Source: Populus alba (lineage: Eukaryota; Streptophyta; Magnoliopsida; Malpighiales; Salicaceae). Taken from it: a stretch of 64,000 nucleotides of DNA. The notes under the pieces are model-generated. The model was not told the DNA's origin and did not search any database. It saw only the letters and a list, made by a program, of their open reading frames with translations. Location: positions 12,574,147 through 12,638,146 of the forward strand of contig NC_133297.1 of the NCBI RefSeq assembly GCF_005239225.2, read 5' to 3'. Position 1 is the stretch's first letter, and each line of letters opens with the position of its first letter. Positions 35,201 through 46,406 of this stretch are shown in pieces. The position numbers and the translations under genes are program-made.

Positions 35201-38200
35201 TTAAAGTCCATGGATACAAGTTCGTATCTAAGAAGAAAGACAATATCCAAAATACCTTTGCAAATTTCCCACTGAAAACAGACAGAGCAACTTTCCAGAA
35301 GGCTGGTATGTGATGTGTAAGCACAGCAGTCAACCTTCTGATGTACTTTCCTCTAAGAGCATCAACTTCTTCACCACTCAAATCTACTGGTGGAGGGATG
35401 TTCCCCAGCGTAAGAGAATGGTCATCATCTGACTGCCAGTAATAAGAGATAATACAAAGTAAAATCATTGTTCAGCACCAACCCATGAATGCACAAATGT
35501 AACAGAATAATATCTGATGAATGCACGTACAGAGTGATTCAGATTTTGTTGAATTTGCCTCCACTTTGCATCAGAAAGAGCTCTTTCACGCATCTCATTA
35601 AGCAAGGTTTCCATTCTTGCTTCATGATCTAAGGTGCACTTCTCAAGCAATCCACGAATTCGGTGATTCTGCCAAAGGGACAAAGCTTGAGAATCCATAA
35701 ATTGGCCTTTCAATTGTGTTTAAATTAGAAGTTACAAAACCTGTATATTTCTGTTAATCGGACTTCTCAATTACATGCATTGCATGTCATATGAGGATTG
35801 GTTTATGGATTCACTAACCTGCACATTCAAATAATGCCACACGGGATCTGACTCAGGTTCCAGCTCCAACAACAGCCTCACTGTGTTTTCAAGCTAAATA
35901 AACAAGACAAATACTTCAGTAACCACAAAAATAAAATAGGAATAATTAATTTCATACAACCAGAAGTTCCACTCGGGCACAACATAGTCTGTTTACTGGT
36001 TATGCATAACCAGACCAGACATACCACCCAACCACGTACATTGGTATCCACAGCTAAGGCAACATATCCGCTTGGGTTGTTTCACTTAAATGAATTTCTA
36101 TTAAAGCACATATAGTACAGTCCGTAAGCTTAGTGGTCAAGGGTGTGATCATCACTGTGTACTAGATTATAATGTGATTTGCTATTGCACAATGGTTTTT
36201 CCAATATGTGATTGTTACCACGGTGAGCCACCAAAGCAAACAAACTATCCAGTATATAATTATACTTTTCCTCTACTCAAACCGAAAAACAAACAACAAA
36301 CCATGATCTTATGCATCGATATGAAAAGGTTTATATTAGTGGGTCATCCCATTACCGTATTACTGTATCAATAAACTAGAACAAGCAAAGCCTTGGATCA
36401 GTGTTGATTTTGTAATTTCCTGTACAAAAGATGACTTTGCACTGTAAAGTTAGTAACCTTACGTTTGTAAGATCTATTTGTGGATCTTCCATGGACTTGT
36501 AAAGTGTTCCTTTGAACTCATTCATCACCTTTTCAACCTCTTCTAGAACACGTTTTAGTATGTTCACCTGAAATTGACATAAAACAGTAAGAATTTGTAA
36601 GGGAAAAAAAAGCAAGAAGGAAAAGAACAATGTTCTATAACTGATTCAAAAGAATAGGACATTCAGACATTGTTTTAAAGATGTTCTGTCAAAAAACACA
36701 TGCTATGGGAATTAGCTGTATCTAAGATCTTTAGATGATGCAAAATAGAACTATGTAAGGACATACTTAGATATAATGGAGTAAGGTACTGTTATTTATG
36801 TGAAAAATCCACAGGAGAGGACATTTCATGTTTAAACATGGATGTCAACAACAGTCTCACCAAATTCATTTCATTTTCTCACCCAGAAGATGCTCAACCT
36901 TATAGACCCTATCCCACAAAAAGGACCTCCCATAACTAAGGCCACAGCTCTCAGATATCAGATAGTTCTTACAGTTTATCAAGCAGATCAAATGATGAAA
37001 TGATAAGCCCAAGAATACTCATTCATCTTTCACAAATGACCAAAACTTCCTGATTTTGCTTCATAGTTCATAACAAATCAAGTTTGGAATGAAATGCAGC
37101 ATGAAGATTATGGCTAGGATGACTATGCTCTACCATACCTAATGGGAAAATACAATGACTGGCAATTGCAAGAGGAGTGTACGATGATCAATGCATTAAC
37201 AATAACTGAGATTACGCATGTCAAATTAGATATAAATGGTAGAACATGCTCCAAACAGAAGTCTTTTAACAGTAAAGCTTTCAGCATTACCATAAATCAG
37301 GAGAACAATAAACGTGTACAAGAAAAGTTCAACAGTAAAACCCTTGAAGCCTAAAGATTATACTTTGATGCATCTGCCTCAACCAAACAATATAACAGTA
37401 AATTAACTTTGGATTCTTGCATACATGAGAGGGTAGAGCAATTGACTTCGCCTTCTTGTATTCCCGAACTGCTAGGTCATATTCACCCTTACCAATGCTT
37501 CCACGAATTGTACTAGGCAAGTTAAACAGTGTTCGAAATCTCTGAAGCATTCCTTGCACAGATCTTATCTTCTCAGCTTGGGCCTAGTTTTAGAAACAAA
37601 AGAAGCTAAGTGACCTGTGATGCATCAAAAGGTATCAAATTCAACCAAATTATAAATGTTATTTCTCACAAACCTGTCTCTCAAATAGAGGCTCAAAAGC
37701 ACGATTAGCAAGTGAGCTTACTCCTTGCATGCAGTTATACAGGTGAGAAGTCCCAGAACCTTCAGGATCTTCTTCAATCCGTCTCAATTTTGATTCTATA
37801 TCTGTAAATGAATTAACGATTCCAACATCAAGATCAATACAGCACTCAGCATATCATTACAGGATAACCTTGCATAGCAAAAACCATGCCCACTCAAAGC
37901 TGGGTGTAAACAAAAAATCTGCAGCTCACTTGACATGGGTAAGAGTCAATCTAGCAAGCAATGCAACATGATGATTGCATACCATCAATTGTAGTCTTGC
38001 AAGAGACAAAGCAGTCAAAATTGTCTTTAACCAACTGCTTTCTCTGTTGGGTCCGTCCTTTGAGATCAGTTTTTAAAGCAAGCGCACCAGCCTCCAACTC
38101 TGCTGCACTTGTATCTTGATGTATTCGGGATAGGAATAGCTTTGCATCAAAGTTTTCAGAGAAATACAACAACTTCTCTGCAAATATAAACATTAAAAAG

Positions 38201-39851
38201 ATGTAGCCGGACATCATAACCACTAAAATAAATAGCCTAAAAAATAAACATCTATTGCTGCCCTGTGAATTAAATCTATCAAGTTCTCAAAAAGGCTTAT
38301 GCATAATTTATAGCAAAAGTTTCGTGGAAGACAAAAAGGCAAGCAGCTAATACACCCATTGATTAATTCGATAGGAATATCACTGCTGAAGGATAAATTC
38401 TATCAACGAAACTCTAAGGATCTTAAGACCTTGCCCCTTCTCTCATGGCTTTGAGAATGTCATTTCATTTATTGATTGCTGATAAGTGGAAAACATGAAG
38501 ATCAGCGCAGAATTTAAATAACTTATTTTGATGATAGTACATGATACTATAATGAGAGAACAAATTATTTGGTGATGCGGAAATGTATATTATTGAGAGC
38601 AATGATGTGTAGTTATATAAAATGAACCAAATAGGTAAGATGAATGGAGGAAAAGTGAGAGAAAGGGAAAAGAGGAATACCACGAAGGATATTGTCCAGG
38701 TGATCTCTATCAGATTTTGATGGAGAGCTTTCTGATGAATCAGTGATCAACCTTAATGATTTGTTATCTATAATCCTGTAAGTTCACAACAAACTCGGGA
38801 TAACACTTAGCATAAGTGACTTTGAAAGGTAAAATATAAAGGAAACCTATACTTCAGTCTCCTAAAGGATAAAATTTTATAGTTCTATGTTTGAAAGGGA
38901 ATCCATTAGCATTTCCACTTTTGAAATATCATAAGCTCTTGTTCTTCAAGCTTTGACAAATGTCTAGAAATTTGGAATCCTCAAAATAATCAACTAGCGC
39001 AATCCATGAGCCAAAACAAGCCTCAGAAACTGAAAAATGTTGCTTATCAATGAAAATTGCATGCGAGAAGCTTACCCTAATCCAAGTGGATCAATGCATT
39101 CCATGCCACGGGGAAATGATTGCAGAGTGTTGAGCCCCTTTCTAGCCAACGCTGAAGGCTTCCGCTCAAACTTTTGAGCCACTGGTGCAGTTCTCGACTC
39201 TCGCATGTCACGAACCCTACGAGCAAGCTGTCATAAGAGCACAGCTTCAGCACCTTCAATAAACTAACCATTTTAAACTAAATTTCACATATTATGATTC
39301 TTCCTGCATCATCAGTAATGCCTAACATATCATTCTCCAAAACAAAGAATCAAATCAACACTGTGTAGTTACCAAGGGTTTCTATAATCATTCACATCTA
39401 TGATTCAAAATATAGATACATTGATAAAAATTGAAGAGAGTTCTGTGTGTACCTCAGCTTCGTCAACTCTTTTCCAACAATCAGGCTCTTCGCCATCCCA
39501 CCCTCTCTCCTCCTCCCTCCCTCCGGCGCCACGTCCACCTCTCCCTCTCGCTGCCGCACCTCCTCCACCGCCACGGTCCTTACTAACCTCCTCATCACCG
39601 CTCGATATGCTCAGCATTTCCACCTCCGAATCATCATCATCCTCCACTGCTATCCTATTCTTCGTCTGATTCGCCATGTTCTTCGTCGGCGCCGGCCTCT
39701 GCGGGGGAGGCGGTTGCCTTGGCTGCTGGACGAAATTGACAACCGGCTTGCGCTGATTCGACGGCGGGCGCTGGTAGTTGAGATCGCGTTGAGATTGTTC
39801 CTTTAATGCCATCTGGAGAAGCTCGTCTTCATCGTCGCTATCGCTTGACAT
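29239..39851 (-). CDS. SEC5: Exocyst complex subunit SEC5
   Basis: SEC5 is a core subunit of the eight-protein exocyst that tethers secretory vesicles to the plasma membrane before fusion. Twenty-one exons are read: 39851-39453, 39227-39076, 38775-38681, 38177-37983, 37801-37674, 37583-37425, 36567-36463, 35893-35819, 35668-35531, 35432-35256, 34101-33958, 33133-33007, 32934-32724, 32246-32131, 32036-31802, 31672-31579, 31141-31064, 30954-30898, 30588-30439, 30007-29792 and 29478-29239. Every junction keeps phase, giving 1096 aa, close to Arabidopsis SEC5A (about 1090 from memory). The N-terminus (MSSDSDDEDELLQMALKEQ) is acidic, then Pro- and Gly/Arg-rich and disordered. DPLGLGIID and FDAKLFLSRIHQ begin the helical SEC5 domain, with AVREYKKAKSIALP and LVRNRI-like helices after it. 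The C-terminal segment contains ALAEQCSSELLQ and SELERTRINTACF, ending in a Ser/Arg-rich tail. Introns hold a 75-bp tandem repeat and a plastid-like trnL fragment. Confidence 0.95.
33365..33514. repeat. 75-bp tandem repeat, two copies, in SEC5 intron 11
   Basis: Two near-identical 75-bp units are set head to tail, each containing CTGGGAACACGTCTGGATAC and CAAACCCAGAGGTGGTCAGG. They are much richer in G+C than the intron around them. Only a few bases differ between units, so the duplication is fairly recent. Confidence 0.9.
34479..34580 (-). pseudogene. Plastid trnL(UAA) 3'-exon fragment (NUPT) in SEC5 intron 10
   Basis: On the minus strand, 34528-34479 is exactly 50 bases and aligns with the 3' exon of chloroplast trnL-UAA as I recall it: AAAATCC at the start, ATAAAT in the middle and the T-arm GAGGGTTCAAGTCCCTCTA intact, roughly 40 of 50 positions matching. 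The next about 50 bases (34529-34580) resemble the end of the trnL group I intron. The acceptor end and part of the variable region are changed, so it is not a working tRNA. This is best explained as an old transfer of plastid DNA into the nucleus. Confidence 0.65.
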
Positions 39852-41077
39852 TTTCGTAATTTAATGGAGTTTTAGGGGTTTTTTGTTTGGGGGTAGATCT
39901 GGTCTGCTATAACTGATTATTTGGTATTAATTGAACGTTCGAGGTGGGGAGAGAAGGAGAAGAGGAGAATATATCTGGTGTAGTTTACGGCTTGGTATGA
40001 GTGAGTGGATTTTAAGACAAGTGGCGCTTGAGAAGGAAAGGTGCGTAGGAGGACCGTTCCTATTTGGCAGCTCCTTTTCTTTTCCTTCTTCTTGGTGTTC
40101 TATAATTGTAGATGATTAACTAAAATTATTTAATTTTTGTAATGCATTTTTTTCATTTTTTGAATTTTTTAAGTGTGGAGTTATGATGATGGTTAAAAGT
40201 TTGTTAGGAAAGGATAGCTCTTTTGGAGGGAGTAATTGTGATCATGTAAACATTTTTATTTTTCCTTTTCTTTTCCTTTGTGCGCGTAGGGGTGTGGTAA
40301 AAAGAGATTGAGAAAAATTAAAGTGCCGACAGTAAACTTCTAGACGTTCGAGCTAGCAAGTAAACTCGCGTTCTCCGAGAGTTCTAAACATTGTTGTTGC
40401 TAGGAAAATTCAAAGAAAAAGTTTGCTTTTTCTACGAGCTTTTGTAATCGCGACTATGGTGTTCGGAAGACTTATAATATTTGTAGTTTAAAATATATTT
40501 TTTTTATTTTAAAATATATTAAAATAATATTTTTTATTTTTTAAAAATCATTTTAAATAATAATACATCAAAATAATTTTAAAAACATAAAAAACTTAAT
40601 TTTAAATTAAAAAAATTAACATTTTTAAAAAATATGGTGTGAACCATGTTCCCGAACACTGCTTTCCTTTATGATAAATCTTTTTATCCCGCAAGAAGCA
40701 TTATCATGCATTGAACATGGAAAAGAACTCATGTAACGCAGTTTGCTCGACCAAACGTCAAGAAAAAGGGTTTAAAATTAGCATTATTGCAGATTTTTGT
40801 CATCATTGAAACGAATGTGAAACAGATAACTTCGGCAAGATGAAATAATATATAAAAAAGACCAATCAAATGAACCATGCAGTGATAGCAAAGGGCCATT
40901 GCAAGATGCGCAACATGGCATCTGGAGTATTTGAAACTTTGAATTAGAAAATGATAAGAAACACTCATGGAAGCACAAAAAGGAAAAAAACAAACAATTG
41001 CCCTGGAAGTAAAGCGAAATCACTCCGTGCCATGATGTGGTGCAGCGCCGTACCAGATATAGCCACATTATCGGTGT
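39852..41077. other. Spacer between SEC5 promoter and FBPase 3' end
   Basis: The left part is the SEC5 promoter and leader. A MITE-like repeat lies at 40459-40659. The rest next to 41077 would be FBPase 3' untranslated region. No other gene is seen. Confidence 0.6.
40459..40659 (-). mobile_element. MITE-like element with GTGTTCGG termini, 201 bp
   Basis: Bounded by GTGTTCGG (40459-40466) and its inverted match CCCGAACAC (40651-40659). The interior is the family's AT-rich core in reverse orientation (ATATTAAAATAATATTTTTT, then ATACATCAAAATAATTTTAA). No clear target duplication could be assigned. Confidence 0.6.
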
Positions 41078-43305
41078 TTACTCTTTCTTCTCCTCAGCAT
41101 TATAGAGTGCTTTGATTTCCTCGACGTCATCATAGCTGCCAAGAAATATAGGAGAGCGCTCGTGTATCTTCGTTGGAACTAAATCCAGTGCCTGCCGAGG
41201 AAAATGATTACATCAGACGCTATAGAAAAGGAACTTCAATCACCCCGGTCATTCTTTTTTTTCCCAATTACTATTAACTATTTTTTTTTCCTTTTGTTTT
41301 TTTATTGAAATGGCGGAAGCTAGCTTGGATCGTGCTACTGCATATTAACATATGAAATTAATATATTACCAATTCCATGCAGCTTCAACTATAAACTACG
41401 TACCATGTCACCTTATACAAGTTCAAAAAACAATGCATCAAATTTAGAGCAATATAATTAATATAGTCTATGGTCCCTTTACATGAGGGCAGGACAAACA
41501 AGCAAGGAAACAGCTTGCTAACTTTAAATAGAAGCAAATTTTTAAATAATAATAATGGTGGTGGTGTGGGTGGTTGTTGAAGCACAATGAATACTAAGTT
41601 TCATAAATCTGAGTAGCGAAACAGCTCAACAACAAAAACAACGAAGTTAGTACCCGTTGCTTGCCAGTAAAAGCCTGCCCTCCTGCTTGTTCCATCAAAA
41701 AGGACATTGGGAAGACTTCATATAGAACACTAGTTTACACAAATATATCCACAATGAGTCCCAAATTAGAACAGGTAGAGACGAAAGGACATTATACCAG
41801 AGGCTTCATCAAACATTTTAGGAGAAATACCAGCACCAAGAGTACATAAACGTACCGCAGTTTCCCATTGGGGCTCTTCTTATCCGCAAGGTACAAAAAT
41901 ATACCCCCATAAAGTAACGTGCGATGGACATCAGCTACCATGCTGTGTATCATACGAAAATGTCATAAAAAAACTATGAATCTCAAATTGAAGACAGCAA
42001 AGCCATATGAAAAGAGACAGATATTGTCGGTTTTCTATATGCAGAAAATAGTCACACTGGAATATTTGATTTCATGACGAACAGTAGCAGTCGTCAACTG
42101 AGTATCAATACTCCTGTAAAAATAAACTGGAATATATGACCAAATAATGAATTGTTCATGAAGTAATTCAAAAAACAAAATAATTAGTTAGTTGGAGTTG
42201 AGGCTTTGCTAATAAAACATCTTCGATATGCTAACTTTTGACTGTATCCAAACAGAACGATGAAATGGGTGATGTTCTCAGAAGTTAGATACAATAATCT
42301 GAAGAGAGGCTGGAGCTGTAGCCATAACCTAAATACTGAGACTACAATATTTTCTAACTTCAATCCTGTTCCTTACAACTTTGAATGCACCAGAATGGGA
42401 TAAAATTCAGATTCCAGTTGGACTGAAAAGATTTCTAGGTAGAAAGGCATATTGTGATTCATTTTACTTATATTTTTCGTTCAACAATCAAGTGTGTATT
42501 TTGTTGGGAGTAGATAGCCTCAAAAGGTAACTGCAGTAATTAAATGACAATGACTGATCAAAAGAACATAAAATTGTAGTTGCTAGAAAGAGAATCAAGG
42601 ATACCTTCCAACGTATCTTAGAGATTTTGCTGAGGATCCATCCTCGGGGAACTTGCATTTTTCAACATACCTAGAGTTGTAAAATACCGGTAAACTACAG
42701 CAAATAATCACCGGAAATGTAATAGATGATCATAATGAATACTGCATACTTACTTGGCTGTTGGACCATCCCAATTAATTGCATTTCCTTCATTCACTGA
42801 ATAAATCTTTCCTTTCTTTGGAATCTGTCCATAAAGAAATGTGAGAAACAATTAATATTTCTTTCCACCTGTTTTCTTTTGTGTTGCAAAAACAATTTTT
42901 AAAAAAAAAAAAAAAAATTTTTTTATTAATTTTAAATTAATAATTTTTTGTATTTTCAAATTATTTTAATGTGATGATGTCAAAAATAATTTTTAAAAAA
43001 TAAAAAAATATTATTGGCATTCATTTTAACACGAAAAGTTATTTAAAAAAATAATTGCAACCACATTCCCTAACAAACTTAATCAGTTTTATTTAAATAG
43101 TAGCTATTTAAAAAGAAGATATACAGTATCCATGAGCCTGCAAAGAATTTGAGTTTGGTTGTTATTTCATTGTAAAAATAGTTTATTGAAAAGACAGCTG
43201 AATAATTTTAAAGTGGATTTGACTTCAAAAAAAATATTTATAAATAAAAATAATTAATATTATAATTTTAAAATCTGATTCGAGAGTTTTCAGGCCATGG
43301 ATTGA

Positions 43306-43340
<35 letters not shown>

Positions 43341-46300
43341 TAAAAAAAATAAGTTTCTTTTAACTCTTGTTTTATCCCGGGGTGCAGATTGACTCGGGTT
43401 TTTTACCTAGTAGGTGAGGTCAATCCTACCTTTATTTTTTTTAAACCTAAGCTAATTCAGGTTTCGAGTCAACTCATCAGAGCAGTCCACATTTTATAAC
43501 AAGGGTTATTATATTTTAACACTTAATATAAATTAAAATTAAAAAAAAAATCTAATTATTTTTTAAAAATAGGTAAACTTGATTGTAATATATATTAAAG
43601 ATAAAATAAACTTTTTTATATTTTATTTTATTTTGTATATTATAATCAAATATGATACAAAATAATCACTTTATTTTATACACCATTATTAAATATAATT
43701 TGTATCTTCATCTTCTATTTATCATGTATCTTCTATCTTTCCCATCTCTTTTATAATTTCTGTCTCTTTTATTCTATAACCATAATCAAACACTACCTAA
43801 AACACACTTAACTGCCGTCTGCAGTTTTGGTCAAGGATAAACATGCGGTTCTTGCAAATAAAGAGGATGGATTGAACTCCTCGTATGTGCAGCTAACTAC
43901 AACACGTAATCACACAATTAAACTGATTGCAATTCCGCAATTTACTGATGAAAGTATGATTTACCTTTATTTCAGGGTGAGTAAGTATGAACTCCCCAAG
44001 GGATGGATCCAGGGAGAAACCATTAACACCAGATCCGGTGCTCAAAACAAGCTGCCAAATCATACGATGATTAATCAGTAGATGTCATAACAAAGTGCAA
44101 GTCATGGTGGTGGCAGACAAAGAACCTCGTGAACCATCATCATCGTACCCTAATCAAAAGAATTCAAATTTCTAATTATACATACAGACACTTCTCAAAT
44201 CAATAGGGTGATGTAAAGGGATATACGACCTGTCATCTTGACAATCCCAAATGATATTTAGGTTATGATTGTTTTTTAAAAATTATTTTTTAAATTTTTT
44301 AATATTTATTTATTATTAAAAAAATTAATCAACATAAAATACTTTTTAATTAACAAAAAGTACTTTTTGGTTAAAAAAAAATTAGTTTGGTTTTTAAAAA
44401 AATATTTTCCTTTTATTTTAGACAAAAAACACTTTCTGAAAGTTGTGAAAAATTTAGAGATATCATATTATTTTCTGATTATATCAAATTTGGTCCTCAA
44501 ACATTTTATTGTTATATATATTTTGTTTTGAATATTTTTTTTTTCAATTTCATCCTCTTAGAATTTAATTTTTATATTAATTTTTGTCTTTATTTTTATA
44601 ATTATTATTTGTTTTTTCCCTTATTATTTTTTAATTGAAATTTTTTATCTATCAAATTTTATTCTCATTCTTTTTATTTTGATTGTTACTTATTTTATTT
44701 GAAGTAATTTATGAAATGTTAATTATTATCGTTTTAATTTCTTCATCTTTTAATTTTTTTTTATTTTTTAGATATGATTTCTATTATTTTGATTATTATT
44801 TATTTTATTTAAGATAATTTATGAAATTTTTTAAAATTTTTTTATTATTATTGAACTTTTTAATTTGTAAGATTTGTTCTTCGTTATTTTAATAAATTTT
44901 AAAAAAATTAAACATTAATAAGTTATTTTTCCAGCATATTTTTCATGACACAACTAAATACTAGAAAGTATTTTTCAATTTATTTTTTATTACACTATCA
45001 AAAAAAATAATTTACTTTTTTAAAATTCACTTTCTCAAAATTTACTTTTCAAAAAAAAAAACTATTTTCACAAATAAATAGGCCTTTAAAAAAAAACAAA
45101 AAAGAAGAAGAAGGAGGAGGATAGCCTTTATACGAAAGGTGATTTATCATACCATGCAAGAGCTTCCATACATGCAATAGCCAGCTGCAAGCATATTCTT
45201 CCCAGGTTGCAACACATCATTTAGAGTTGGTTCATGGCCATCTTTCACCATGTAAATCCCAAAAATCTAGATGAAGGAGAAGGCATTCAAAATGTAACTG
45301 CAATATCAAGTTATTCTGTAACAACAATCACTCCTCGTCTTGTCAGTTAAGTGTTTGAATTTAAAAAATAGAACAACGTCATGTTTCAGAATTAGACATG
45401 ATACCGTTCCAATAGAAACACCACAATCAATGTTGGAGGATCCATCCAATGGATCAAATACAACACAGTACCTGCTCATATATCAAAACCGATACCATGT
45501 GTTAGTCTAACAATCCAAAACAGACCCGGCTGTAACAAATAGCGAAGAAAGGAGAATAGCAGCATACCTCCCGCGCCCGGAAGGCTCCACAAATGTTGCT
45601 TCATCATCTTCTTCCGAGACAAGGATGCACTGCCCCAAGATCCAAAATCTTACACGAATTCCAACAAATTCAGTTCATAGATACAAATAGATTACTCCAT
45701 TACTTACTGTTCGGCCACTGCTTACTAGGGCCTTAATGAACACTTCATTTGACAGAACATCAAGCTTCTTTTGCTCTTCACCCTTTTTCCAAAAAAGTGA
45801 AATATAATCGAATTAGCCATTGTATTTATATAACAATAAATAGCTTGGAGTTTGGACCCGGCCCTCGACAACTTGCCTGAACATTGGTCTCCCCAGCAAG
45901 TCCAATAAGTTTGGCTAGACCCGCCTGCACGAGTAAAAAAATGGAGACGAATAAATCTTACTTATAGGACCTATAAATTCAAAGACAGGCATTTCATTTT
46001 TTCTTCAGTAATTTATTCAGCCACCACGGGTGATAGAATTTTTTTTTATAAAAAAAATATGATTCTAATTCCAAATAAAACTCAAATTTTACTCCATTTA
46101 AAAAATTAAATCCACTTACAGACTCTTGGTATTGGTAGAATTCTCATTTCATTTCATTTCCAATTCACCGGCATCAAAGGTGGCTAAAGAAGAAGTCACG
46201 TTTACATTTTCGGTTAAAAAGAATCGAACACGCAGAAAGGAACCTACCTTATTAACAGCAGAGCAAACGAACTTGCAGCCAAGAACAATGTGATTGAGCA

Positions 46301-46406
46301 AAATAGAGAAATCACCAAGAGACTCAGGATACTTGGATTGCTCGTTCAACACGAACCTCGTTATAGTCATCAAATCCGTTCTGTGAGCATCTGCTGAGTG
46401 ATCCAT
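41078..46406 (-). CDS. Cytosolic fructose-1,6-bisphosphatase
   Basis: This enzyme removes the 1-phosphate of fructose-1,6-bisphosphate in the cytosol, a control point of sucrose synthesis and gluconeogenesis. Twelve exons are read: 46406-46248, 45924-45877, 45782-45708, 45629-45568, 45471-45405, 45266-45153, 44051-43965, 42824-42754, 42670-42605, 41942-41856, 41729-41654 and 41191-41078. They total 341 aa, exactly the usual plant cytosolic length. No transit peptide precedes [19 protein letters not shown]. The metal/phosphate motif is complete: [15 protein letters not shown], then [19 protein letters not shown], and further on [19 protein letters not shown]. The redox-regulatory cysteine loop of plastid forms is absent. 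Intron 2 begins GC rather than GT. Residue 175, at the exon 6/7 join ([13 protein letters not shown]), is Met where I recall Thr in relatives. The mRNA-strand leader is GA-rich. Confidence 0.96.
42885..43065 (+). repeat. Copy of dispersed AT-rich MITE-like repeat in FBPase intron 7
   Basis: Contains TTTTAATGTGATGATGTCAA, an AATTTTTAAAAAATAAAAAA-like core, and an end reading ATAATTGCAACCACATTCCC, whose reverse (GGGAATGTGGTTGC) matches the typical terminus of this family. Confidence 0.6.
43307..43337. repeat. 31-base A run in FBPase intron 7
   Basis: Uninterrupted plus-strand A run, read as T in the intron of the minus-strand gene. Confidence 0.9.
43380..43495. repeat. Degenerate GAGTCAACYCG-type repeat
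   Basis: Phrases such as AGATTGACTCGGGTTTTTTA and CAGGTTTCGAGTCAACTCAT recur in loosely similar form near 19.2 kb and 53.6-54.0 kb. It is an old dispersed repeat of unknown type in FBPase intron 7. Confidence 0.4.
45875..45876 (-). other. GC 5' splice site of FBPase intron 2
   Basis: Exon 2 ends GTTCAG and the intron starts GCAAGT, so the donor is AG|GCAAGT, the consensus form of the minor GC-AG class. No GT donor nearby preserves the conserved join [11 protein letters not shown]. Confidence 0.85.

Noticed and set aside
39400..39806. Pro/Ser-rich plus-strand frames
   Set aside because: They are the reverse of SEC5 exon 1, whose Gly/Arg-rich code gives open antisense frames.
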